A stretch of DNA of 6,856 nt from Alphaproteobacteria bacterium (GCA_023301785.1 JALZUF010000051.1:1-6856), one strand, 5' to 3'. Shown: positions 1 through 6,794, counted from the first letter of the stretch. Program-made: numbers and translations. Notes: generated by a model not told the origin, from the sequence alone.

Positions 1-279
1 TTTGGTTGACCACCCATGACTTTCAAATTTGCCTTCCCATGGTGCCATCTTGCCAAGCAAGCCGTACGTCTTTGCCGTCAAGTCAACGTCGTAGCGTTCT
101 TTGTCTGTCAGGACAATATTTAGATTGGACTTTAAGGCATGAATACCGCCCGCATAGACATCATATTGAATATGTTGCTTACTTTTAGTGGCTTGTGCGG
201 CTTCTTGTGCGTGAACTGGTGAAGCAAATAAGCAAGCCCCTAGAACGACGCTAGCAATAATGCCCTGAAAGTTTTGCAT
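1..279 (-). CDS. DUF3108-family exported protein, N-terminal part (cut by window edge)
   Basis: The reverse strand reads 93 codons with no stop before the window edge, so the C-terminal part is missing. Residues 7-24 form a hydrophobic segment ending in PVHA before QE, which looks like a Sec signal peptide cleaved after Ala24. The mature part carries YDVYAGG (39-45), then LTAKTYGLLGK (67-77) and PWEGKFES (80-87), a pattern I associate with DUF3108 periplasmic proteins, whose biochemical role is not established. The start chosen has AGGGG six bases upstream and overlaps the end of the FemAB-like gene by 29 bases, suggesting translational coupling. The first residues (MQNFQG) contain no Lys or Arg, which is unusual for a signal peptide. 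An in-frame start at 333 would add 18 residues with several basic ones and has a perfect AGGAGG. An LGAC stretch (13-16) could alternatively be a lipobox. Family call is from recognition, not a search. Confidence 0.7.
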   Translation of the reverse strand, partial: MQNFQGIIASVVLGACLFASPVHAQEAAQATKSKQHIQYDVYAGGIHALKSNLNIVLTDKERYDVDLTAKTYGLLGKMAPWEGKFESHGWSTK

Positions 280-1201
280 TTTTTGCCCCTGTGCCTTCTT
301 TAAATTTCTTAACGCCATGTGCTGTTTCATCATTAATGCCTCCTAAGTCCAAATCGTGAATACCGTGCAAGGGTAACACAGAACGTGCCTGCCATAGTAG
401 TAAATGATGCGCGCAAAATTTACGTCCCTCATCAGACGACCAACCAATTTGATATGTTGCGCTTTGCCCGTGAGTTATAAATAAAACTCCTGCTACATCG
501 CGCCCATTCAGACTGGCTTTCCCTATAATGATAGGATCACTTGGTGTTGAAAATGCGACAATTTTATCCATTAATTGCGGCGATATGCCATTGAAGCCAC
601 GTGTTTTTTGATCATCAACATACTTAGTTTTTAACCACGGATAGAACTCACCCGTTACGTCCCAAGTAATCTGAAGGTCTGATTTTTCCGCTTTTTGGAG
701 ACTGCCGCGCCAATTACTTTTTAAAGCGGCGCGCGCTTCTTCTTCATTTTGATTAAGCGCCCACCATAGAGTTTCATAGGGTTTCGAGGCTTCTACACGA
801 ACGAAACCCGCTTTTTCGATCAGCTTATCTGCCATCATCCCTTTTTCAATTTCAGGGATAAAGCGCCTTTTACGCCCCCATCTTTGTGGGAATTGTTGAC
901 CAAACTCCTTAAGGAACAGATCAATATGCGCCGCGCCGTCAAAGCCTTCTAGCCATAAAGGCCCTCGATCTAACATCAGTGCATGAAAGAGGTTAAAGCA
1001 AAAGCCCGCTTCTAAGATTTGAACCAGCCCAGCCACTTGCTTGTCGATCAAAATTACGCCCCAGCGGGCCTTTTGACGATTAAGCGTACAGTGCGCCTGC
1101 GCGTATGCATAGCTTTGCAGGACGTTGCTTTGACGTATTTTTCTAAAATTCTTTTCCCACTCATCAGGTGAGAGCTTGTTCCATACAATAATACATTCCA
1201 T
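251..1201 (-). CDS. FemAB-like / GNAT-fold acyltransferase
   Basis: This is a predicted cytosolic protein of 316 residues resembling FemAB-type peptidoglycan-bridge acyltransferases and related GNAT-fold proteins common in Gram-negative genomes. The best signature is the C-terminal stretch DLDLGGINDETAHGVKKFK (283-301) followed by GTGA (303-306), the usual FemAB-like ending. SNWRGSLQKAEKS (162-174) matches the family's central basic helix, and the YQIGWSSDEGRKF region (250-262) precedes the helix leading to that ending. An N-terminal FxxxxxQSxxYAxA-type segment (around 29-36) is also typical. The substrate cannot be read from sequence; Gram-negative members generally have no known cross-bridge role. 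The frame stays open to a TTG at 1264, but that would overlap the divergent gene, so ATG at 1201 is preferred. No Shine-Dalgarno precedes it, and a possible promoter ends just before it, so it may be leaderless. It is followed, overlapping, by the DUF3108 gene. Confidence 0.8.
   Translation of the reverse strand: MECIIVWNKLSPDEWEKNFRKIRQSNVLQSYAYAQAHCTLNRQKARWGVILIDKQVAGLVQILEAGFCFNLFHALMLDRGPLWLEGFDGAAHIDLFLKEFGQQFPQRWGRKRRFIPEIEKGMMADKLIEKAGFVRVEASKPYETLWWALNQNEEEARAALKSNWRGSLQKAEKSDLQITWDVTGEFYPWLKTKYVDDQKTRGFNGISPQLMDKIVAFSTPSDPIIIGKASLNGRDVAGVLFITHGQSATYQIGWSSDEGRKFCAHHLLLWQARSVLPLHGIHDLDLGGINDETAHGVKKFKEGTGAKNAKLSGHYC
339..344 (-). promoter_or_regulatory. AGGAGG ribosome-binding-like site, possible upstream start of the DUF3108 gene
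   Basis: The reverse strand reads AGGAGG here, five bases before tandem ATG codons (333-331 and 330-328) that are in frame with the DUF3108 gene. A TAG lies in that frame just upstream of the ATG codons. The site lies inside the FemAB-like gene, where it encodes part of the conserved DLGG, so the match may be a by-product of that coding sequence. If used, the two genes overlap by 83 bases instead of 29. Confidence 0.35.
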
Positions 1202-1208
1202 GAAAATG

Positions 1209-1237
1209 ATATTAAAGTGCTTCGCATCAGATGCAAA
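1209..1237 (-). promoter_or_regulatory. Candidate promoter for the FemAB-like gene
   Basis: On the reverse strand, TTTGCA (1237-1232, four of six matches to TTGACA) is separated by 17 bases from TAATAT (1214-1209, a good -10 match apart from swapped middle bases). Transcription starting seven to eight bases later would begin at or next to the ATG at 1201, giving a leaderless or nearly leaderless message. That agrees with the absence of a ribosome-binding site. This was read by eye in AT-rich DNA, so chance matches are likely. Confidence 0.3.
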
Positions 1238-1254
1238 TATGTTAGATAGAATGT

Positions 1255-2112
1255 ATGCAAGCAATCACAGCCATATCAAAGAAAATTGGAATGCCTTTTT
1301 ACATGGCCTTTCGCCGTATGGTTCAAGAAGATGGTATTATGGCCGCAGGGCATATTGCGTTTACGGCGTTTTTATCCCTTTTTCCATTCTTGATTTTCTT
1401 AGCTGCGCTAGCTGGATTCTTAAGCTCAGAAGATGATATTCCAGAAATCGTCGATCTTATGTTTAAATTTATGCCAGATGAAGTTGCCATGGCTATGGCG
1501 CCTGCCATTGCCGAGGTCATTGATGCCAAACCAGCAGGTTTGCTTACGTTTGGGTTTATTGGCACGTTATGGGCAGCCTCCAGCGGCGTTGAATCTTTAC
1601 GTATTGCGTTGAATCGTGCCTATAAGGTTACAAAAAAACGCGCTTTGTGGCGCAGACGCCTTCAAAGCTTTCTTTTTGTCGCGTTAGCAGCGTTTATGGT
1701 GTTTTTTATGTCTCTTTTGGTGCTATTTGGTCCCATTATGTGGGATTATGCCGAAAAATTTCTATATTTTAGCGTATTACAAGAGATTGTATTCAATTTT
1801 TCACGGTATTTAATGGCAATATCGCTTTTATTTGGTGCATTATTAGTTTTACATCGCTGGTTACCCCACGTTAAGCAACATTCAAGGCACTTATTACCGG
1901 GCGTTGCCTTTACTGTTGTTACCTTTTTAACAGGAGGGACAGCCTTCTCGTTCTATATTGCGAATTTTGGAAACTACAGTGTCACTTATGGTTCATTGGG
2001 TAGTATCGTTATCGCCTTAATTTTCTTTTATTTAACGGCAACATTGTTTATATATGGGGCATATTTAAACGCCGCATTAAAAGAATTAAAATCACAAAGA
2101 AATAAGGATTGA
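1255..2112 (+). CDS. YihY/BrkB-family inner-membrane protein
   Basis: This 285-residue protein is a multi-pass membrane protein of the YihY/BrkB family (UPF0761). The family was once mislabelled ribonuclease BN; its true function is not established. About six hydrophobic segments lie near residues 30-56, 95-112, 137-160, 183-200, 212-236 and 247-272. Family landmarks are QEDGIMAAGHIAFTAFLSLF (24-43), ASSGVESLRIALNRAY (108-123) and YGSLGSIVIALIFFYL (245-260). The closing motif is usually GAELN; here it is GAYLN (268-272), with Tyr in place of the acidic residue. ATG 1255 gives the usual short stretch before the first membrane segment, although no Shine-Dalgarno precedes it; ATG 1291 (Met13) is an alternative. 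The gene heads a plus-strand series and ends four bases before dapD, so the two are probably cotranscribed. It diverges from the FemAB-like gene. Confidence 0.9.
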   Translation: MQAITAISKKIGMPFYMAFRRMVQEDGIMAAGHIAFTAFLSLFPFLIFLAALAGFLSSEDDIPEIVDLMFKFMPDEVAMAMAPAIAEVIDAKPAGLLTFGFIGTLWAASSGVESLRIALNRAYKVTKKRALWRRRLQSFLFVALAAFMVFFMSLLVLFGPIMWDYAEKFLYFSVLQEIVFNFSRYLMAISLLFGALLVLHRWLPHVKQHSRHLLPGVAFTVVTFLTGGTAFSFYIANFGNYSVTYGSLGSIVIALIFFYLTATLFIYGAYLNAALKELKSQRNKD

Positions 2113-2116
2113 AACT

Positions 2117-2935
2117 ATGGAACAAATTATTAATCAAGCTTGGGAAGATCGCGATACAATTAACGCACAAACAACTGGCGAAGTTCGTGATGCGGTTGAG
2201 CAAGCCCTTAATGATTTAGACCAAGGTAAACAACGTATTGCCGAAAACAAAGGCAACCACGAATGGCATGTAAACCAATGGTTGAAAAAAGCAGTTCTTT
2301 TATCTTTCCGCCTTAATGACATGGCTGCCCTTTCTGGTGGTCCAGAAGGCAGTACCTGGTGGGATAAAGTGCCATCCAAGTTTGAAGGCTGGACAGCTGA
2401 GAATTTTAAAGCGGCTGGCTTCCGCGCTGTACCGAATTGTATCGTACGTCGTTCTGCTTATATTGCGCCCAGCGTTGTTTTGATGCCTAGCTTTGTGAAC
2501 TTAGGTGCGTACGTTGATGAAGGCACGATGATTGATACATGGGCAACGGTTGGGTCTTGTGCGCAAATTGGTAAAAACTGTCATATCTCTGGCGGTACAG
2601 GAATTGGCGGTGTGCTTGAGCCACTTCAGGCTGGTCCTGTAATTATTGAAGATAATGTCTTTATTGGCGCACGAAGTGAAGTCGCCGAAGGCGTTGTGGT
2701 TGAAGAAGGTGCGGTTATTTCCATGGGCGTTTTTCTTGGTGCCTCAACGAAAATTATTGATCGTGAAACAGGAAAAATCATGTATGGCCGCGTTCCAGCA
2801 TACAGCGTTGTCGTACCTGGTACGCTTCCTGGAAAAAAACCAGAAGCGCCACATTTGGCCTGTGCCGTAATCGTAAAACGCGTTGACGAAAAAACACGCT
2901 CAAAGACGTCTATTAATGACTTATTGCGCGATTAA
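2117..2935 (+). CDS. dapD: 2,3,4,5-tetrahydropyridine-2,6-dicarboxylate N-succinyltransferase (DapD)
   Basis: DapD transfers succinyl from succinyl-CoA to tetrahydrodipicolinate, giving N-succinyl-2-amino-6-ketopimelate, the first step of the succinylase branch to meso-diaminopimelate and lysine. The enzyme is a cytosolic left-handed beta-helix trimer. The 272-residue length is standard for the proteobacterial type. An N-terminal helical domain contains FRLNDM (64-69) and KFEGW (88-92). From about 105 to 235 come hexapeptide-like repeats, including GTMIDTWATVGSCAQIG (136-152) and SGGTGIGGVLEP (158-169), then the C-terminal NDLLRD. Asp140 and Glu188 appear to correspond to the Asp141/Glu189 pair implicated in the mycobacterial enzyme. 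AAGGA (2104-2108) lies eight bases upstream of the ATG and inside the end of the YihY gene, supporting coupling. The dapC/argD aminotransferase that acts next is not in this window; dapE, which acts after it, lies downstream. Confidence 0.97.
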   Translation: MEQIINQAWEDRDTINAQTTGEVRDAVEQALNDLDQGKQRIAENKGNHEWHVNQWLKKAVLLSFRLNDMAALSGGPEGSTWWDKVPSKFEGWTAENFKAAGFRAVPNCIVRRSAYIAPSVVLMPSFVNLGAYVDEGTMIDTWATVGSCAQIGKNCHISGGTGIGGVLEPLQAGPVIIEDNVFIGARSEVAEGVVVEEGAVISMGVFLGASTKIIDRETGKIMYGRVPAYSVVVPGTLPGKKPEAPHLACAVIVKRVDEKTRSKTSINDLLRD

Positions 2936-2982
2936 ACGCTAAATTATCCAATATCACCGCAATTTCCCCTGTAAAGTGGGCT

Positions 2983-3015
2983 AAACAAGGATTAATTTTC
3001 ATATTTCTCTTGTTT
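2983..3015. repeat. Inverted repeat AAACAAG...CTTGTTT between dapD and the next gene
   Basis: AAACAAG at 2983-2989 is perfectly complementary to CTTGTTT at 3009-3015, with one further possible G-T pair inside, leaving a loop of about 17 bases. The right arm is followed by TATTTATTAT rather than a clean T run. It could be a weak terminator after dapD or a protein-binding operator, since the right arm covers the predicted -35 element of the next gene. The stem is AT-rich and short, so chance occurrence is possible. Confidence 0.35.
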
Positions 3016-3039
3016 TATTTATTATGACTATTGTATAAA
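3010..3039 (+). promoter_or_regulatory. Candidate promoter for the 427-residue gene and possibly dapE onward
   Basis: TTGTTT (3010-3015) and TATAAA (3034-3039) are 18 bases apart and resemble sigma-70 -35 and -10 elements. They would start transcription near 3046, about 26 bases before the ATG at 3072. The 136-base gap after dapD is the largest in the plus-strand series and the natural place for a new transcription start. The -35 element overlaps the right arm of an inverted repeat. This is an assignment by eye in very AT-rich DNA. Confidence 0.4.
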
Positions 3040-3071
3040 AGGCGTACTTTAATAATAAGCCAGATTTTATC

Positions 3072-4355
3072 ATGCGCCATACACCAACCAATATAGACCG
3101 TACGCGAGCAAGCGCCTGCGAAAAATTTGGTAAGGTCGCCTTCACGACAAAAAATATCTCAGACTTGCGAAAGAAATCTGATCAAACTGGCATCCCTATA
3201 CAACGACTTATGGACTGGTCTATAGATTCTGTTCATGAGCTTCGCGATAAAGAACAACGCGTCAAAAATTTTTACGAGCATCGTCTGCGAAAAGATCCTG
3301 ATAATTGGTTTTTATTACCGCCTGCGCATGATTATTGGAGCCAATTTAAAACCGAAGATAAAAAACGTAAAAACAAAGTACAGACCAGCGGCCTGCATGA
3401 AATTGATCCCGTGCTTTGGTGCATTCGTCTTATCCAAGCGGGAATATTGCCAGATAAAGTCACATACGAAATTGTAGATGGTCAGCGCCGTGACATACCG
3501 CCCGAGCAGCAATCAATTCAACATTTGTTGGCTACATTATTTACGCATGACGCGCATGAAGACTTCCCACTTTCTGCTCGCGCACGGCTGTTACATGATT
3601 ATAAACAAGCATTAGGTATAGACACACGCCACCCTATATCAGCGAGAGAGCAATTTGAATTAGACAGCCTTCTCTTCCACGCCGACGCAACAGATGCGAT
3701 TACATTTAAACTTAAAAAATATGATGGTTTAAGCAGTGATGGCTTTGGAAAGACATTTGAAGAATCTTGTTTTAAAAATGACAATCGACAGCTTTATAGC
3801 CAAGCGATGATCCCCAATTGGGCCGCCATTGCCGCCAAAGGTGTTGATCGTATGGGCGGCATGATCATGCGTTTTGACCAAATTCCAGATACATTTACGT
3901 ACGAGCGTCAAAAAGAATATTATGACGAAACAGAAGAGTTATTTATGTACCAGCAAGTTTTAGAAAACATGCAGCAGCGTTATCCAGAACTTGATGAGTT
4001 TTTTGAAATCGTCAACGCCAATTTTGGTATCGCATTTCGTGCCATTGGCGCAGGACTTAAACTGCACACAGGAAAGCCTAAAGAACACCCAAACCCAGAA
4101 TCTGTAGGCGTTTGGTATGACCCTGAGATGTTGGACAAAGCCTCTTGGGGACGTAAATATATTGAATTAGACTTATCACCTATGTACAAGCTTCAAACAA
4201 ATTTTGGGCATATGGCGGATAGAAAACCTAGGCAATCTGGCATTCATGCCGACCTTGAAAGACAATTTAAACCCTACATAGCCGATCATCCGATTACACC
4301 AATTCAACATACGACTAGAATACGCCGAATTGAACCACAGGCTGCTATTGCGTAA
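3072..4355 (+). CDS. Uncharacterised 427-residue protein between dapD and dapE
   Basis: I do not recognise this protein. The frame is long, uninterrupted and similar in codon use to its neighbours, so it is very likely real. It appears soluble: there is no signal peptide or membrane segment. It is rich in charged and aromatic residues. A basic, helical N-terminal part (about 30-105) contains the Lys-rich KTEDKKRKNK (93-102). A region near 140-200 includes DIPPEQQSIQHLL (141-153). An acidic helical part (275-312) includes YYDETEELFMYQQVLENMQQ (283-302), possibly forming a short coiled coil. FGIAFRAIGAGLKLH (318-332) is its one mildly hydrophobic stretch, and the tail (416-422) is basic. I see no Walker, zinc-finger, helix-turn-helix or hydrolase motif I can defend. 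The ATG at 3072 lacks a Shine-Dalgarno. Its place between dapD and dapE, with a gap and candidate promoter before it, does not by itself prove a role in lysine synthesis. Confidence 0.85.
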   Translation: MRHTPTNIDRTRASACEKFGKVAFTTKNISDLRKKSDQTGIPIQRLMDWSIDSVHELRDKEQRVKNFYEHRLRKDPDNWFLLPPAHDYWSQFKTEDKKRKNKVQTSGLHEIDPVLWCIRLIQAGILPDKVTYEIVDGQRRDIPPEQQSIQHLLATLFTHDAHEDFPLSARARLLHDYKQALGIDTRHPISAREQFELDSLLFHADATDAITFKLKKYDGLSSDGFGKTFEESCFKNDNRQLYSQAMIPNWAAIAAKGVDRMGGMIMRFDQIPDTFTYERQKEYYDETEELFMYQQVLENMQQRYPELDEFFEIVNANFGIAFRAIGAGLKLHTGKPKEHPNPESVGVWYDPEMLDKASWGRKYIELDLSPMYKLQTNFGHMADRKPRQSGIHADLERQFKPYIADHPITPIQHTTRIRRIEPQAAIA

Positions 4356-4382
4356 AGCACCATATTCTGACACATATAGTAC

Positions 4383-5546
4383 ATGATTAATGTCGTTGAC
4401 CTTACCCAAAAACTTGTCCGCTGTGCGTCTGTAACGCCAGAGGATGCAGGTGCGCAGGATGTGCTTAAAGAACCATTGCGTGACTTAGGATTTGAAATTT
4501 TTGATCTGCATTTTGATGGCGATGGCTCCTATCCGGTTAAAAACTTTTTTGCGCGCCGCGGTACTTCTGCACCGCATTTTTGTTTTTGTGGGCATACTGA
4601 TGTTGTGCCGGCTGGTGATGAGACCTTGTGGACACACCCCCCATTTGATGCCGTTATTGATGATGGTAAAATTTATGGGCGCGGCGCCGCCGATATGAAA
4701 GGTGCAGACGCCGTATTCATTGCCTCGATTGATAAGTTCTTACAAGATAATCCAAACTTTGATGGGTCTTTAAGTGTCCTTATTATTGGAGATGAAGAAA
4801 AAGACCGAATTAATGGCGCACGACGCGCGACGAAATGGCTCACTGAGAATAATCATGAGCCTGATTTTTGTATTGTTGGCGAGGCCTCAAACACACGTGA
4901 AATGGGCGAGGCTATCAAGGTTGGTCGCCGAGGCAATTTTATTGCTGAGCTTACTGTGTTTGGGAAACAAGGGCACGTAGCCTATCCAGAAAATGCTGAT
5001 AACCCCATGGTAAAAATTTGTAAAATTGGGAATGCCTTACAAAGTGTACAGTTAGATAAAGGGACTAATGTTTTTGACCCAAGTAACCTTGAAGTTATTA
5101 GTATTGATGTTGGTAATGAGGTTGATAATATTATTCCTGCGCAAGGTAAAATATCATTCAACATCCGTTACAACGTCACGTGGAACGAAGATACTTTAAT
5201 TGAAAAAATAAAAAGTTTAATTGACCCTATTACAATCGATTATAAATTAAACGCTTCTGCAACAACCCCGCCATTTGTGACTGAACCAGATGCATGGACA
5301 GACGAGATTGCCCAAATTATTGAGCGGCATACAGGCAAGTATCCTGAATACTCAACCGCAGGCGGTACATCTGATGCACCGTTTATAGCACCCATCTCAC
5401 AAGTTATTGAATTTGGTATGATTAACGAGACATATCATCAAACAGACGAGCATGTTCATATCGAACATTTACAAAAACTAACGGACATCTATGTTGATAT
5501 TTTGAATAAGTTTTTTATATCAAAAAATAGTTTTAAAGCAAAATAA
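4383..5546 (+). CDS. dapE: Succinyl-diaminopimelate desuccinylase (DapE)
   Basis: DapE is a cytosolic dinuclear zinc hydrolase of the M20 family. It cleaves N-succinyl-LL-diaminopimelate to LL-diaminopimelate and succinate. At 387 residues it has the usual length. The expected active site is complete: His71 with Asp73 in CGHTDVVPAGD (69-79), bridging Asp104 in GRGAADMKG (99-107), Glu138 (general base) and Glu139 (metal) in GDEE (136-139), Glu167 in VGEAS (165-169), and His352 in NETYHQTDEHV (348-358). GKQGHVAYP (194-202) marks the dimerisation-domain junction with its conserved His198, and STAGGTSDAPFIA (324-336) is typical of DapE rather than other M20 enzymes. The ATG gives the normal short lead-in to LVRCASVTP but has no Shine-Dalgarno. 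It begins 27 bases after the preceding stop, so it is probably cotranscribed with the unknown gene. Confidence 0.96.
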   Translation: MINVVDLTQKLVRCASVTPEDAGAQDVLKEPLRDLGFEIFDLHFDGDGSYPVKNFFARRGTSAPHFCFCGHTDVVPAGDETLWTHPPFDAVIDDGKIYGRGAADMKGADAVFIASIDKFLQDNPNFDGSLSVLIIGDEEKDRINGARRATKWLTENNHEPDFCIVGEASNTREMGEAIKVGRRGNFIAELTVFGKQGHVAYPENADNPMVKICKIGNALQSVQLDKGTNVFDPSNLEVISIDVGNEVDNIIPAQGKISFNIRYNVTWNEDTLIEKIKSLIDPITIDYKLNASATTPPFVTEPDAWTDEIAQIIERHTGKYPEYSTAGGTSDAPFIAPISQVIEFGMINETYHQTDEHVHIEHLQKLTDIYVDILNKFFISKNSFKAK

Positions 5547-5549
5547 GGA
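5545..5549 (+). promoter_or_regulatory. Ribosome-binding site supporting the GTG start of the decarboxylase
   Basis: AAGGA lies seven bases before GTG 5557 and overlaps the TAA stop of dapE (5544-5546). This supports the GTG start and suggests that translation is coupled to dapE. The same AAGGA form precedes dapD. Confidence 0.7.
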
Positions 5550-5556
5550 TACTCAC

Positions 5557-6759
5557 GTGATTTTAGGCGATAAAATTGAAAGCGCAATTATTGAGCATGC
5601 GCAAAAATCAAAACATCATAATTTTTATCTTTATGATATGAGCGTGATTACGAACAAGATCAAAAATCTTAAAAGTATTCTGCCAAAGAGCGTACAAGTT
5701 TATTACGCGATGAAAGCCAATCCGCACGAACAATTTCTAAAAACAACCAAAGCGGCGGGCGTTAAAGGTATTGAGATTGCAAGTATGGGTGAAGCGCAAC
5801 GCGCGATTGAAGCGGGCTTTACAGCTGATCAGATTGTTTTCACTGGCCCTGCAAAATCGCAAGAAGAATTAGAGTGGAGCGTTGAGAACAAGATTCAAAA
5901 AATTCATATTGAATCTTTAACTGAGGCGCATCGCTTAAATAATATTTGTGCCGAAGCGGGACATACACAAGATATTCTTATTCGTGTTAATCCAAATTTT
6001 GATATTCATGGGGCGCAAGCTAAGTTCTCTGGTGACTCAAGCAAGTTTGGTATTGATCACAACGTATTTTTAGAAGTGCTCCCAGAAATTGTTAATTTGC
6101 CACATCTTAATTTTATTGGCTTGCATGTTTATGCCGCTAGTGGTGTTTTGAAAGTTGAAGATTTGCTTGAAAATTGTCGCCGTGTTTTTGGCATCGCCCG
6201 CGAAGTTGAGGCACGCTACCCCGATATTCATTGCGATATTATTGATTTCGGTGGTGGTTTTGGCATTGATTACCTTGAAACAGGGAATGATTTTTCGATT
6301 GATTTTTATGCGACAGAATTAAAGAAGCTGATTGAAACGTTTGATTTTTCAGACCGTCAATTCATCTTAGAACTTGGCCGATATTTAGCCGCCGATTCTG
6401 GATGGTATTGCACGCAAATTATCGACATTAAAACCAGCCTTGGGAAAAAGCAGGTTTTATGTACGGGCGGTACGCATCATTTCCGTCGTCCAGTTGCCCT
6501 TGGCATTAATCATCCGTTGGTCATTTTACCGCAAAATCAGCCTAAAATCTTTGAAGGCCAAGAAAGCGCAAAAGATGAAATGGTCTTTATTGGAGGCCCC
6601 CTTTGTAACAGCGCCGACAAATTAGCCCCCAAAGATATTTACATAGAAAAAGCCAATATTGGTGATATTGCGGTGTTTGGATTAGCTGGAGCCTATGGCT
6701 TATCGATGTCTCACGTTAATTTCTTGAGCCATCCGTATCCTGATGAATTCTTTCTATAG
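5557..6759 (+). CDS. Fold-type III PLP-dependent decarboxylase (LysA-related, BtrK-like)
   Basis: This 400-residue protein belongs to the PLP-dependent alanine-racemase-fold decarboxylases that include LysA, ornithine and carboxynorspermidine decarboxylases. Lys53 in YYAMKANPH (49-57) should bind PLP. FGGGFG (231-236) and ELGR (272-275, usually EPGR) should hold the phosphate. Cys350 in GGPLC (346-350) and Tyr380 in AGAYG (377-381) are the expected active-site residues from the partner subunit. Position after dapE suggests diaminopimelate decarboxylase, the last lysine step. Against this, LysA normally has GPxCESxD and an HxHxGSQ-type motif; here they read GPLCNSAD (347-354) and LHVYAASG (189-196). 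RYLAADSGWYCTQIID (275-290) and LSHPYPDEFFL at the end recall BtrK and exosortase-associated decarboxylases. The fold is certain; the substrate is not. The start is GTG with a good AAGGA, ten bases after dapE. Confidence 0.88.
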   Translation: MILGDKIESAIIEHAQKSKHHNFYLYDMSVITNKIKNLKSILPKSVQVYYAMKANPHEQFLKTTKAAGVKGIEIASMGEAQRAIEAGFTADQIVFTGPAKSQEELEWSVENKIQKIHIESLTEAHRLNNICAEAGHTQDILIRVNPNFDIHGAQAKFSGDSSKFGIDHNVFLEVLPEIVNLPHLNFIGLHVYAASGVLKVEDLLENCRRVFGIAREVEARYPDIHCDIIDFGGGFGIDYLETGNDFSIDFYATELKKLIETFDFSDRQFILELGRYLAADSGWYCTQIIDIKTSLGKKQVLCTGGTHHFRRPVALGINHPLVILPQNQPKIFEGQESAKDEMVFIGGPLCNSADKLAPKDIYIEKANIGDIAVFGLAGAYGLSMSHVNFLSHPYPDEFFL

Positions 6760-6794
6760 TTTTACGTAATATTTATTTAAAGGATATTTAATTT

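Noticed and set aside
6..188. Open frame on the plus strand near the left edge
   Set aside because: It lies opposite the DUF3108 coding sequence, has no ribosome-binding site and encodes nothing recognisable.
1247..1252. TAGAAT as a -10 element for the YihY gene
   Set aside because: No acceptable -35 element lies 16-18 bases upstream, and transcription would start after the preferred ATG.
1202..1264. Extension of the FemAB-like gene to TTG 1264 (21 more residues)
   Set aside because: It would run over the start of the divergent YihY gene, uses a rarer start codon, and adds residues that do not resemble the family N-terminus.
2646..2870. Open frame of 74 codons inside dapD, and similar frames inside dapE and the decarboxylase
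   Set aside because: These are alternate-frame shadows of well-supported genes with intact family motifs.
2966..2980. CCCC...GGG as a small hairpin terminator after dapD
   Set aside because: Only about three base pairs form and no T run follows.
4375..4380. TATAGT just before dapE as a -10 element
   Set aside because: The nearest -35-like TTGCGT is 21 bases away, and the start point would fall inside the dapE coding region.
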